NCBI RefSeq assembly: GCF_024055795.1 | Contig: NZ_JAMXMY010000005.1 | Coordinates: forward strand, 186,001 to 250,000 | Reading direction: 5' to 3' | Origin: Actinoallomurus purpureus | Lineage (GTDB): Bacteria; Actinomycetota; Actinomycetes; Streptosporangiales; Streptosporangiaceae | DNA length: 64,000 nucleotides | Shown here: piece by piece, positions 16,438 to 24,444 of the stretch | Position numbering within the stretch: the first letter of the stretch is position 1 | Layout of the letters: each line of letters begins with the position of its first letter | The notes under the pieces: model-generated | What the model was told of the DNA's origin: nothing | Seen by the model: only the letters and a program-made list of their open reading frames with translations | Databases searched by the model: none | Position numbers and translations under genes: made by a program

Positions 16438-17349
16438 GTGCCGAATACCGCCTCATTTCCGGCGTCTGACTTCGCCTCGCCGACGGCGTTGAGTGAGGCG
16501 CTGGACCGGCACGCCTACCTGGCCGACGAGGGGCTCGCCACCGCCTGTTTCCTGAGCCTGCGCATGAGCCGCCCGCTGTTCCTGGAGGGCGAGGCCGGGG
16601 TCGGCAAGACCGAACTGGCCAAGACGCTCGCGGCCGTGCTCGACGTCCCGCTGATCCGCCTCCAGTGCTACGAGGGCCTGGACGCCGCGCAGGCGCTCTA
16701 CGACTGGGACTTCCCGCGCCAGCTGCTGCACCTGCGCGCCGCCGAGGCCGCGGGCGTGACCGACGTCCAGCGGCTCGAGTCGGAGCTGTACGACCGGCGG
16801 TTCCTCGTCGCCCGTCCGCTGCTGCGGGCGCTGGAGACCTCGTCGGCGGACCGCCCGAGCGTGCTGCTGGTCGACGAGATCGACCGCGCCGACGACGAGT
16901 TCGAGGCGTTCCTGCTCGAGGTGCTGAGCGACTTCACGATCTCGATCCCGGAGCTGGGCACCGTACGGGCCGAGCATCCGCCCGTCGTCATCGTCACCTC
17001 CAACCGCACGCGCGAGGTGCACGACGCGCTGAAACGCCGCTGCCTCTACCACTGGCTGGAGCATCCGGCGTTCGACCGCGAGGTCGCGATCATCCGGCGG
17101 CGGCTGCCGGAGGCGTCCGAACGGCTCGTCCGGCAGGTGGCCGGCGCGGCCGCCCGGTTGCGGGGGCTGGACCTGCTGAAGACGCCCGGCGTGGCCGAGA
17201 GTCTCGACTGGACCGAGGCCCTCGTCGCTCTGGGGGCCCGCGACCTCGATCCCGACACCGCGGCCGTCACCCTCGGCGCGGTCCTGAAGTACCGCGAGGA
17301 CACCGAGCGGGTCGTCAGGGGCCTCGACGTCCTGCTCAACGGATCCTGA
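16438..17349 (+). CDS. MoxR-type AAA+ ATPase (CoxD-like)
   Basis: 303 residues from GTG. Walker A is GEAGVGKTEL at residues 51-60 and Walker B is LLVDEIDRAD; the sensor region TSNRTREVHDALKRRCLYHW is typical of the MoxR/CoxD group. In carbon monoxide dehydrogenase clusters CoxD works with the VWA protein CoxE to build the Mo/Cu site. Here it is followed after 2 nt by a CoxE-like gene and then XdhC, so a chaperone role for a molybdenum hydroxylase is likely. No structural dehydrogenase genes are in the window. Confidence 0.92.
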   Translation: MPNTASFPASDFASPTALSEALDRHAYLADEGLATACFLSLRMSRPLFLEGEAGVGKTELAKTLAAVLDVPLIRLQCYEGLDAAQALYDWDFPRQLLHLRAAEAAGVTDVQRLESELYDRRFLVARPLLRALETSSADRPSVLLVDEIDRADDEFEAFLLEVLSDFTISIPELGTVRAEHPPVVIVTSNRTREVHDALKRRCLYHWLEHPAFDREVAIIRRRLPEASERLVRQVAGAAARLRGLDLLKTPGVAESLDWTEALVALGARDLDPDTAAVTLGAVLKYREDTERVVRGLDVLLNGS

Positions 17350-17351
17350 CC

Positions 17352-18530
17352 ATGGGCGGAGCGAGCGGACGTGCAGGGCCTTCGGAGCCCGAACCGCCGG
17401 GCGCCGGACCGTCGGACGGAGCGGAGCGCCGGACGTCCCCGCGCGACGTCGTCGCGACGATGGCCGGCTTCGCCCGTACGCTGCGCGCGGCAGGGGTGAA
17501 CGCCGACCCCGAGCGGCTCCAGGCGATGATCGCCGCGCTGGACCGCCTGGACGTGGAGAACGCCCGGGACGTGTACTGGGCCGGCCGCCTGACCCTGTGC
17601 GCCGACCCCGCCGACCTGCGGCGCTATGACCGGTGCTTCGCCGCGTACTTCTCCGGGGAGTCCGCCTCGGTCCGCCGCGTGTCCCGTCCGCCGGTGGTCG
17701 CCGCACGGTTCGCCGCACGCTCCGAGGTGGGCGGGCAGGAGCGGCGCGGCGACCCGAGCGTGGCGGCGGCCAGCGAGGCCGAGGTCCTGCGCAGGCGCGA
17801 CGTCGCCCGGCTCAGCGCGGCGGAGCGGGCCGAGGTGCGGCGCCTGATCGCCCTCCTCCAGGACGTCTCGGCGCGCCGCCGGTCCCGGCGCTTCGCCCCG
17901 GCCCACCGGGGGCGTCTCGATCCGGGCCGGACGGTCCGCTCCGTCCTCCGGCGGGGCGGTGAGGTCTCCCGTCTCCACCACCGCGCCCACCGGACCCGGC
18001 CGCGCCGGGTCGTGCTCCTGGTCGACGTCAGCGGCTCGATGAGCCCGTACGCCGACGTGCTGTTGCGGTTCGCGCACGCCGCCGTGCGCTGCGCCCCGCG
18101 CAGCACCGAGGTGTTCACGGTCGGCACCCGGCTGACCCGCGTCACCCGCGAACTGCGGCACCGCGAACCCGACGCGGCGATCGCGGCGGTGTCCTCCGCG
18201 ATCCCCGACTGGAGCGGCGGAACCCGGCTCGGCGAGGAGCTGAAGGAGTTCCTCGACCGGTACGGCCAGCGCGGCATGGCGCGCGGTGCGGTCGTCGTGG
18301 TCGCCTCCGACGGCTGGGAACGCGGCGACGCGACCCTGCTCGGCGCGCAGATGGCGCGCCTGCGCCGGCTCGCCCACCGGGTCGTGTGGGCCAATCCGCA
18401 CAAGGCCCGGCCCGGGTACGAACCCCTCACGGCCGGGATGGCGGCGGCCCTGCCGCACGTCGACGACTTCGTGGCCGGGCACAGCCTGGCCGCCCTGGAG
18501 GAACTGGCGGGAGTGATCGGCGATGCGTGA
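17352..18530 (+). CDS. VWA-domain protein, CoxE family
   Basis: 392 residues. A basic, polar N-terminal half leads into a von Willebrand factor A domain with the metal-site motif DVSGSMS at residues 225-231 and a later GGTRLGEELKEFL segment. CoxE proteins pair with MoxR ATPases in metallocentre assembly. The ATG is 2 nt after the MoxR stop and the end overlaps xdhC by 8 nt, so the three are co-transcribed. A longer open frame to the left is the shadow of moxR. Confidence 0.9.
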   Translation: MGGASGRAGPSEPEPPGAGPSDGAERRTSPRDVVATMAGFARTLRAAGVNADPERLQAMIAALDRLDVENARDVYWAGRLTLCADPADLRRYDRCFAAYFSGESASVRRVSRPPVVAARFAARSEVGGQERRGDPSVAAASEAEVLRRRDVARLSAAERAEVRRLIALLQDVSARRRSRRFAPAHRGRLDPGRTVRSVLRRGGEVSRLHHRAHRTRPRRVVLLVDVSGSMSPYADVLLRFAHAAVRCAPRSTEVFTVGTRLTRVTRELRHREPDAAIAAVSSAIPDWSGGTRLGEELKEFLDRYGQRGMARGAVVVVASDGWERGDATLLGAQMARLRRLAHRVVWANPHKARPGYEPLTAGMAAALPHVDDFVAGHSLAALEELAGVIGDA

Positions 18531-19620
18531 CGTGCTCGGCGAGATCCGCACCTGGTACGCGGCGGGGGAGATGTTCGGCCTGGCCACCGTCGTCGACACG
18601 TTCCGCAGCGCGCCCCGGCCGCCGGGCGCCTCCATGGCCGTCTCCGCAGGAGGCGAGGCGGTGGGCAGCGTGTCCGGCGGCTGTGTCGAGGGCGCGGTGT
18701 ACGAGCTGGCGCGGGAGGTCATGAAGACGGGACGGCCGGTGCTGCGACGGTACGGCGTCAGCGACGACGACGCCTTCGCCGTCGGCCTGACCTGCGGCGG
18801 GCTTCTCGACGTGCTGGTCGAGCCGGTCGGCCCGGCGACGTTCCCGGAGTTCGCGGACGTGGCGGCGTCGGTCGAACGGCACGAGCCGGTGGCGGTCGCG
18901 ACCACCGTCGCCGGGCCGCGGCGGATCGGCACGCGCCGCGTCGTCTGGCCCGACCGCGCGGCGGGCTCCCTGGGGCTCGACCGGCTGGACGCCGCCGTCG
19001 ACGACGACGTCCGCGGGATGCTCGCCCAGGGGATCACCGGGGTCCGCCGTTACGGGCCGGACGGCGAACGCCGCCGCGACGAACTCTCCGTCTTCGTGCA
19101 CTCCTTCGCGCCGCCGCCGCGCATGCTGGTGTTCGGCGCGATCGACTTCGCGGCGGCGGTCGCCCGCATCGGCAGGTTCCTCGGGTACCACGTGACCGTG
19201 TGCGACGCCCGTCCGGTCTTCGCCACCGCCAAGCGCTTCCCCGAGGCGGACGAGGTCGTCGTGACGTGGCCGCACCGGTTCCTGGCCGACACGGAGGTGG
19301 ACGAGCGCACGGTGATCTGCGTCCTCACCCATGATCCGAAGTTCGACGTGCCGCTGCTGGAGGTGGCGCTGCGCACGCCGGCCGGCTACATCGGGGCGAT
19401 GGGTTCCCGGCGCACCCACGACGACCGGCTCAAGCGGCTGCTCGAGGCGGGCGTCACCGAGGACGAGATCGCGCGGCTGCGCTCGCCCATCGGCCTGGAC
19501 CTCGGCGCCCGTACCCCGGAGGAGACCGCCGTCTCGATCGCGGCGGAGCTCATCCGGCTCCGCTGGGGTGGCAGCGGACACCCCCTCAGCGAGACGGACG
19601 GACGGATCCACGGGGGGTAG
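18523..19620 (+). CDS. XdhC/CoxI family molybdenum-cofactor insertion protein
   Basis: 365 residues with both family domains: the N-terminal XdhC_CoxI part (GSVSGGCVEGAVYELA, TCGGLLDVLVEP) and the C-terminal Rossmann part (VFGAIDFAAAVARIGRFLGY, GAMGSRRTHDDRLKRL). XdhC binds molybdenum cofactor, supports its sulfuration and hands it to xanthine dehydrogenase or related hydroxylases. Overlaps the VWA gene by 8 nt. With the nucleotidyltransferase at 19919 it completes a maturation block. Confidence 0.93.
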   Translation: MRDVLGEIRTWYAAGEMFGLATVVDTFRSAPRPPGASMAVSAGGEAVGSVSGGCVEGAVYELAREVMKTGRPVLRRYGVSDDDAFAVGLTCGGLLDVLVEPVGPATFPEFADVAASVERHEPVAVATTVAGPRRIGTRRVVWPDRAAGSLGLDRLDAAVDDDVRGMLAQGITGVRRYGPDGERRRDELSVFVHSFAPPPRMLVFGAIDFAAAVARIGRFLGYHVTVCDARPVFATAKRFPEADEVVVTWPHRFLADTEVDERTVICVLTHDPKFDVPLLEVALRTPAGYIGAMGSRRTHDDRLKRLLEAGVTEDEIARLRSPIGLDLGARTPEETAVSIAAELIRLRWGGSGHPLSETDGRIHGG

Positions 19621-19709
19621 TACCACCGTCGAAGAGTAGGTCTGGCCCCAATGCGCGGGCGCGGCTCACGGCCGAGACTCGGAAGAGTCCACAACGGGGA
19701 GAAAGGCCG

Positions 19710-19856
19710 ATGATCATGTCACAGAACGCACGGAGGACCGTGGTGCGCCGGCTCGTCGTCACGGCGCTGATCGGCACCGCCGTGGCCGGGGGGACGGTGG
19801 CCGCTCCCGAGCGCGCCGCCCATGGCGTGCTCCCGCCCGTCACCCACCACCGCTGA
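19710..19856 (+). CDS. Small 48-residue ORF with signal-peptide-like start
   Basis: A clear ribosome site (GGGGAGAAAGG) stands 3-7 nt before the ATG. The product starts with Arg residues followed by a hydrophobic run (LVVTALIGTAVAGGTVAA), looking like a short secreted or membrane-anchored peptide, and ends in a His-rich tail. It lies between xdhC and the nucleotidyltransferase. No family is recognised. Confidence 0.45.
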   Translation: MIMSQNARRTVVRRLVVTALIGTAVAGGTVAAPERAAHGVLPPVTHHR

Positions 19857-19906
19857 CACCGCCGGGCGGGCCGTCTGTTCCGCGTGACCGGGGCCACGCG
19901 GATGGA

Positions 19907-19912
19907 TACGCT
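19907..19912 (+). promoter_or_regulatory. Leaderless -10 box (TACGCT) for the nucleotidyltransferase
   Basis: TACGCT is exactly 6 nt before the ATG at 19919, so this gene can be transcribed apart from xdhC. Confidence 0.5.
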
Positions 19913-19918
19913 CCCGAG

Positions 19919-20497
19919 ATGGGGATCAGGCACGCGGGCGCGCCGGCCGGGCTGTTGCTGGCCGCCGGAGAGGGGCGCCGACTCGGCACGCCGAAGGCGC
20001 TCGTCGAGATCGGCGGGGTTCGGCTCGTCGACCGTGGGGTGCGGATGCTGCACGAGGCGGGCTGCACCCCGATCGTGGTGGTCACCGGCGCGGCCCCGAC
20101 CGATGTGGCCGGCGCGGTCGTCGTCCACAACCCGGACTGGCGCACCGGCATGGCCTCGTCGCTGCGCGCCGGGCTGTCGGCCCTGCCGCCCGACTGCCCG
20201 GCCGTCGTGATCGCCCTCGTCGACCAGCCGCGGGTGACCGCGGCGGCCGTTCGCCGGCTGCGGGCGGCGTACGAGTCCGGGGCGCGGGTGGCGGTCGCCA
20301 CCTACGGGGGGCGTCCCCGCAACCCGGTCCTCATCGCGCATGAGCACGTCGCGGAGGCGGCGGCCGACGCCTCCGGAGACGTCGGGGCCCGCGCCTTCCT
20401 GCGCGCCCATCCCGAACTCGTCGTCCCCGTGCCCTGCGACGACGTCGCCGGAGCCGACGACATCGACACTCCCGAGGACCTCGAACGCCTCCGCTGA
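19919..20497 (+). CDS. MobA/MocA-like molybdenum cofactor nucleotidyltransferase
   Basis: 192 residues. The nucleotide-binding signature LLAAGEGRRLGTPKAL lies at the N-terminus, with a metal-binding region ALVDQPRV and the late GDVGARAFLRAHP motif. Members such as MocA attach CMP to molybdopterin for xanthine dehydrogenase or CO dehydrogenase type enzymes. The location after MoxR-CoxE-XdhC supports the cytidylyltransferase activity rather than guanylylation (inference). Confidence 0.88.
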   Translation: MGIRHAGAPAGLLLAAGEGRRLGTPKALVEIGGVRLVDRGVRMLHEAGCTPIVVVTGAAPTDVAGAVVVHNPDWRTGMASSLRAGLSALPPDCPAVVIALVDQPRVTAAAVRRLRAAYESGARVAVATYGGRPRNPVLIAHEHVAEAAADASGDVGARAFLRAHPELVVPVPCDDVAGADDIDTPEDLERLR

Positions 20498-20716
20498 CCT
20501 CGCCGTGCCCGTACGGAGGGGATCGAGACGTGGCGGTGGATGTACCCGCGCCGAGACGCCGCGCCCCGACCGTACGGCGGGAGATCGGATCGAGATGTTC
20601 GCCGGGACAACCGGCGCCGCCACTCGTGCGTCCTACTGACGCGCAGGGGCCGTGTACGGTTCGGACAAGATCGCCGGGGTCGCGGGGACTCCGGCTGGAG
20701 AGGTAAGCAACCCGCT

Positions 20717-21040
20717 ATGACGTCTGCCTGGCCGGAGGAACCCGGCTACCACTGGGTGACGCACAATGACAGCGCCGCCTCCCACCTGATCAAGGCCGAG
20801 AACGCCCTGACCCGGATGCCTCCGGACATGGCGCTGGCGCAGGTCCACGCCACTCTCGCCCAGGCGGAGGCCACTCTCGTCGTCGTCCACACGCTCCGCG
20901 ACATGATGGCCAAGATGCGCGAGCAGACCATGGCGATCGAGGATCTGCGGCAGTTCGTGGGCGTGGACGACCTCGGCGATGACCGGCGCGGCGACGACGG
21001 CGCGCCGTTGCCCCACCCGGGCGCCGTGGTGGACCGGTAG
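20717..21040 (+). CDS. Small actinobacterial protein of unknown function
   Basis: 107 residues. A helix-rich centre (about residues 20-80, with SHLIKAENALTRMPPDMALA and VVHTLRDMMAKMREQ) suggests a coiled coil or helical bundle, followed by an acidic, glycine-rich tail. GGAGAGG stands 13 nt before the ATG and a TACGGT box about 60 nt before it. I do not recognise a named family. It ends 10 nt from the convergent aldolase-like gene. Confidence 0.7.
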   Translation: MTSAWPEEPGYHWVTHNDSAASHLIKAENALTRMPPDMALAQVHATLAQAEATLVVVHTLRDMMAKMREQTMAIEDLRQFVGVDDLGDDRRGDDGAPLPHPGAVVDR

Positions 21041-21050
21041 GCCCGCCGGG

Positions 21051-22268
21051 TCAGCCGATCAGCTCGCGGACGTCGTCGCGGTCGACGGCGCCGCAGTCGG
21101 CCGCGTGCCGCAGCCGGGCGGTCAGCGCCGCGACGGTCGCCGGTCCGTCGACGGCGCCGTCGACCTGCCCGGCGCGGTTCGCGCGCAGCCGGTCGACGGT
21201 GTCGTCCAGGCCGTTCAGCAGGAACGCGTACACCGCGGCGTACCGGCTCGGCAACTGCGCGGCGTGCCCGTCCCAGCCCTGGTAGAAGCCGTGCAGCAGG
21301 GAGTAGCGCACCAGCCCGGCGTGCAGCCGCCAGGCCCTGTGCACGTCCTTCGTCTCGTCGCCGGCCGGGACGATGTTGGTCGCGCCGTCCGAGAGGCGTA
21401 CGCCCGTGCCGGCCAGTGTGACCTGCATCACATGGCGGGCATGGTCGCACGCCGGGTGGTCGAGCCGCTGTTCCGACGGGGGCAGCCCGCACGCGGCCGT
21501 GTAGTCGTACACGCCGAAGTGGGCGGCGCTCAACCGGCTTCCGGCGAGGGCGACGATGTCCGCCAGGTGGGTGACCGACTGCGGCGTCTCGATCTGGACT
21601 TCGAAGCGCAGCAACCCCTCCGGCAGGCCGATTTCCCCCTCGAACCGGGTGAGGAAGTCGGCGAATATCCCCACATGCTCGGGCGTCACGATCTTCGGAA
21701 AGGTCACCACGAAGCCGCCTGGCAGGCGGCCGAGACGCTCGGCCAGCCCGGTGAGGAAGCCGTCGAGGGTGCGCATGGCCCGCCCGTGGCCGCCCGTCGC
21801 GAACGACTTGACCCGCAGCCCCCAGTAGTACGGGAGGGACCGCGCCTCGTACGCCTGGGCGACCGCCTCCACGGCGGCGGTGACGTGCCCGTCCTCCTCG
21901 GCGTCGTCGCGGACGCCGTACCCGTCCTCGAAGTCGATGCGCAGGTCCTCCACCGGTTCGCGGGCCAGCTTTGCGGCGACCCGCTCGCGCACGGTCTCAC
22001 CCAGGGCCGCGTCGATGCCGAAGGCACCGGCCGTCGCGGCACCGTCGGGGGCGTGCGCGTCGAGCAGCCGCAGCGCCTCCTTGCCCAGGTCGGCGGCCGT
22101 GGTGGCGGTGAAGCGGTCGGCCGGGACGTACACGGTGTGCACGGGCCGGCGCTGGTCCGAGTCGCCGGGGTACCGGCGGTCGTACTCGGCGCGCGCCTCC
22201 TCGACACGGGCGCTCAGGTCGTCGACAGAGGACAGGGTCAGCTTCACGAAGTTCCTTCCCAAAGACAC
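21051..22268 (-). CDS. DUF6986 / HpcH-HpaI aldolase-like protein
   Basis: 405 residues, resembling the citrate lyase beta/HpcH-HpaI barrel (DLRIDFEDGYGVRDDAEEDG, VTFPKIVTPEHVG, RFEVQIETPQSV, ATNIVPAGDETKD). The acidic Asp/Glu and the late Glu would hold a metal and a keto-acid or CoA-ester substrate. In actinomycetes members of this family often lie near ureide and glyoxylate genes, and here PucR and a purine-type permease are close, so a role downstream of purine breakdown is possible. That role is inference. Confidence 0.8.
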   Translation of the reverse strand: MSLGRNFVKLTLSSVDDLSARVEEARAEYDRRYPGDSDQRRPVHTVYVPADRFTATTAADLGKEALRLLDAHAPDGAATAGAFGIDAALGETVRERVAAKLAREPVEDLRIDFEDGYGVRDDAEEDGHVTAAVEAVAQAYEARSLPYYWGLRVKSFATGGHGRAMRTLDGFLTGLAERLGRLPGGFVVTFPKIVTPEHVGIFADFLTRFEGEIGLPEGLLRFEVQIETPQSVTHLADIVALAGSRLSAAHFGVYDYTAACGLPPSEQRLDHPACDHARHVMQVTLAGTGVRLSDGATNIVPAGDETKDVHRAWRLHAGLVRYSLLHGFYQGWDGHAAQLPSRYAAVYAFLLNGLDDTVDRLRANRAGQVDGAVDGPATVAALTARLRHAADCGAVDRDDVRELIG

Positions 22269-22282
22269 CGCGTCACACGTTA

Positions 22283-22333
22283 CCGAGCCGGGCCGCCGCC
22301 GGCGTCGATCACCGGCGGGCGGCCCGGCTTCGG
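22283..22333 (-). terminator. Terminator after aldose epimerase gene
   Basis: A GC-rich hairpin with arms around CCGGGCCGCC and GGCGGCCCGG (about 20 bp with two bulges) follows the leftward aldose epimerase gene and precedes the next leftward gene. Confidence 0.65.
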
Positions 22334-22380
22334 CAAATGTGATCGCCGCCCGCGGCGATCGGTTCCCGGCGAGTGCGGGG

Positions 22381-23286
22381 TCAGCCGCCGACGATGCCCC
22401 AGGATCCGCCGAACTCCGCGCCGGGCTCCAGGGTGACCAGGTCCGTCCCCGTGACGAACGCGTTCGGCGGGCAGGTCATCGGCTCGGCGCCCACCCCCAT
22501 GCGGCGCATGCCCGCAGGCGTCTCGTCGCCCGTGTAGATCTCCAGCCACGGATGCGCCTCGTCGGCCCACAGCGCGACCGAACGCGTCCCGTCGTCCAGG
22601 CGCACCCACGCCCGTCCGTCCGCGTCGCGGCGCAGCCCGGTGTACGGGTTGTCGATCTCCGTGGCCCCGAGACGCCGCCCCTCCCGCAGGTCGTACGGGG
22701 TGCCGGCCACGTCCCGGGCCGTCGGCTCGGGGATGGCGCGGTCGTCGACCTCGAGGTAACGGTCGGCGGGCACCGTCAGGTCGCACTCGTCCAGCGGGCG
22801 GCCCAGGGTGAGGTACGGGTGCGCGCCGTGCCCGTACGGCGCGGGCCGTGAGCCGGCGTTGCGTACCGACAGCCGTACGGTCAGGCCCTGCTCGGGGTCG
22901 AGGGCGTACTCCGCGGACAGGTCCAGCCGGAACGGATAGCCGCTGTGACCGAGCAGCCGGTACGTGAGGCGCACCCGATGCGCCTCGTGCTCGGCGATCG
23001 CCCAGGACTCATGGCGGATCAGTCCATGGATGGCGTTGTCGCGGCCGCCCTCGTTGATCAGCAACTGGTACGCCTCGCCGCCGAACTCGTAGCGGCCGCG
23101 GTCCACGCGGTTCGGCCACGGTGCCAGCAGTTGGCCGGCGGCCGCGGGCGCGAGCTCGTCCGGGCCGTGGGAGAGGATCAGCGGCCGCCCGTCGTGCGTC
23201 AGGGCGCGCAGCGTGGCGCCCTGTTCGGTGACGACTGCGCCGTACGGGCCCGCGCCGATCTCGTACTGGTTCCCCGTAAGTGTCAT
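22381..23286 (-). CDS. Aldose 1-epimerase family protein
   Basis: 301 residues from ATG 23286; the open frame extends 12 codons further but without family resemblance. Mutarotase-type beta-sandwich with the expected pattern: APWPNRVDRGRYEFGG, the catalytic His in AIHGLIRHESW, a second His in GHGAHPYL, and the acid in TLEPGAEFGGSW. It likely interconverts sugar anomers in the cytoplasm. It lies among purine-type genes but its sugar is unknown. Confidence 0.9.
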   Translation of the reverse strand: MTLTGNQYEIGAGPYGAVVTEQGATLRALTHDGRPLILSHGPDELAPAAAGQLLAPWPNRVDRGRYEFGGEAYQLLINEGGRDNAIHGLIRHESWAIAEHEAHRVRLTYRLLGHSGYPFRLDLSAEYALDPEQGLTVRLSVRNAGSRPAPYGHGAHPYLTLGRPLDECDLTVPADRYLEVDDRAIPEPTARDVAGTPYDLREGRRLGATEIDNPYTGLRRDADGRAWVRLDDGTRSVALWADEAHPWLEIYTGDETPAGMRRMGVGAEPMTCPPNAFVTGTDLVTLEPGAEFGGSWGIVGG

Positions 23287-23346
23287 GCGTCGATTGTCGT
23301 CCAGCCGGAGGCGCGGGCGCATCGGCCGTCAGGTGCCGCCGCGCCA

Positions 23347-24261
23347 TCAGCGGCCGGAACCCGGCTGCGGGGCGCTGAGCGCCAGGGCGGCGCGGCAGCC
23401 GGTGAGCAGGCCCCACGCGACGTCGGCGCCGGAGGTGTGCCCGATGTCGATGAGGCGGTGCGCGGCGGGCTCGAGGGGCTCCTGCCCGGCGATGCCGCGC
23501 AGGACGGCGGCGGCCTCCACGCTCGCCTGCCCGCGCGCGGCGCACTGCAGCAGGGTCGCCGCCAGGGCGGTCGTGCGCTCGCACGCGTACGCGGTGACGG
23601 CGGCGCCGATCCAGTCGGCCAGCCAGACGGCCCGGCCTCCGCCGGGGACCGCACCCCCCAGCAGGCGCAGGGCGAGCAGGAGGCCCGCCAGCGCGTCGTC
23701 GCCGCTCGGCGTCAGGCCCGGGCCCAGCCCGACGATCCGCTCCGCGGCGTCGACGGCGTGGGCGAGGTCGCCCGCCGCGCAGCTGTCGGCGAGGACGCCC
23801 GGCACCGGGTGCCCGCTCAGCCCCCAGGGACCGGCCAGTTCGCCCAGCGCGCCGGCCCCGTGCGCGAGCCGGGCCAGCGAGAGCGGCCCGAGTACCGGGG
23901 TCGGGTCCCACCATCGGCGTATCCGCACCCGGAGCCGGGTGGCGACGTCCACGCCGCCGTCTCCGACGAACGCGACGTCCCCCTCGCACACGCCACGGAA
24001 CGGCTCCTGCCGCGCCGACACGGCCAGCACGACGGCGTTCGGCGGCCGGACGGCGTCCTTGGCGACCAGCGCGACGATGATCGGCTCGGCGGGCCCGCCG
24101 ACTCTCAGGTAGGCCGTCGAGGGGAACACCGCGACCACGCGGGCGGCGCGCCGGGGACCGCCGAGCACGGCACGGACACCGAGGCTGGCGGCGCCCGGCA
24201 GGTTCAGGGCCGGGGCGGCGCGCGGGCCGCGTCGCCGCCCGGCGCCGGTGGACGCCTTCAT
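23347..24261 (-). CDS. DUF2877 family protein (AllH-like)
   Basis: 304 residues. The family hallmark GLGPGLTPSGDDALAGLL is clear near the middle, with an Ala/Arg-rich C-terminal helical part ending in GHTSGADVAWGLLTG. DUF2877 includes AllH, part of the oxamate carbamoyltransferase of allantoin fermentation; in actinomycetes a lone DUF2877 gene is often next to PucR regulators and purine permeases, as here. Its actual substrate in this setting is unknown. It is divergent from pucR, 183 nt apart. Confidence 0.85.
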   Translation of the reverse strand: MKASTGAGRRRGPRAAPALNLPGAASLGVRAVLGGPRRAARVVAVFPSTAYLRVGGPAEPIIVALVAKDAVRPPNAVVLAVSARQEPFRGVCEGDVAFVGDGGVDVATRLRVRIRRWWDPTPVLGPLSLARLAHGAGALGELAGPWGLSGHPVPGVLADSCAAGDLAHAVDAAERIVGLGPGLTPSGDDALAGLLLALRLLGGAVPGGGRAVWLADWIGAAVTAYACERTTALAATLLQCAARGQASVEAAAVLRGIAGQEPLEPAAHRLIDIGHTSGADVAWGLLTGCRAALALSAPQPGSGR

Positions 24262-24444
24262 CCGGACCTCCCGCCGTGCGATGGGTCGGATCGCCCGCCT
24301 CGTCGGGGCCGGTCACGGTCGTGAACGTAAACCGGTGTGGGCCGTGGCCGTATGGATAATTCTGCCAAGGATGGTTGCCATCGTTCGTGTTTCTCGTCAT
24401 CGTGTGATCGGTACCGGGGGGTAACTACGGCAGATGGGGCGGCC

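Noticed and set aside
16665-18530. 621-codon frame starting inside moxR
   Set aside because: Only the part from 17352 is a gene (CoxE-type VWA protein); the first 229 codons are a shadow of moxR.
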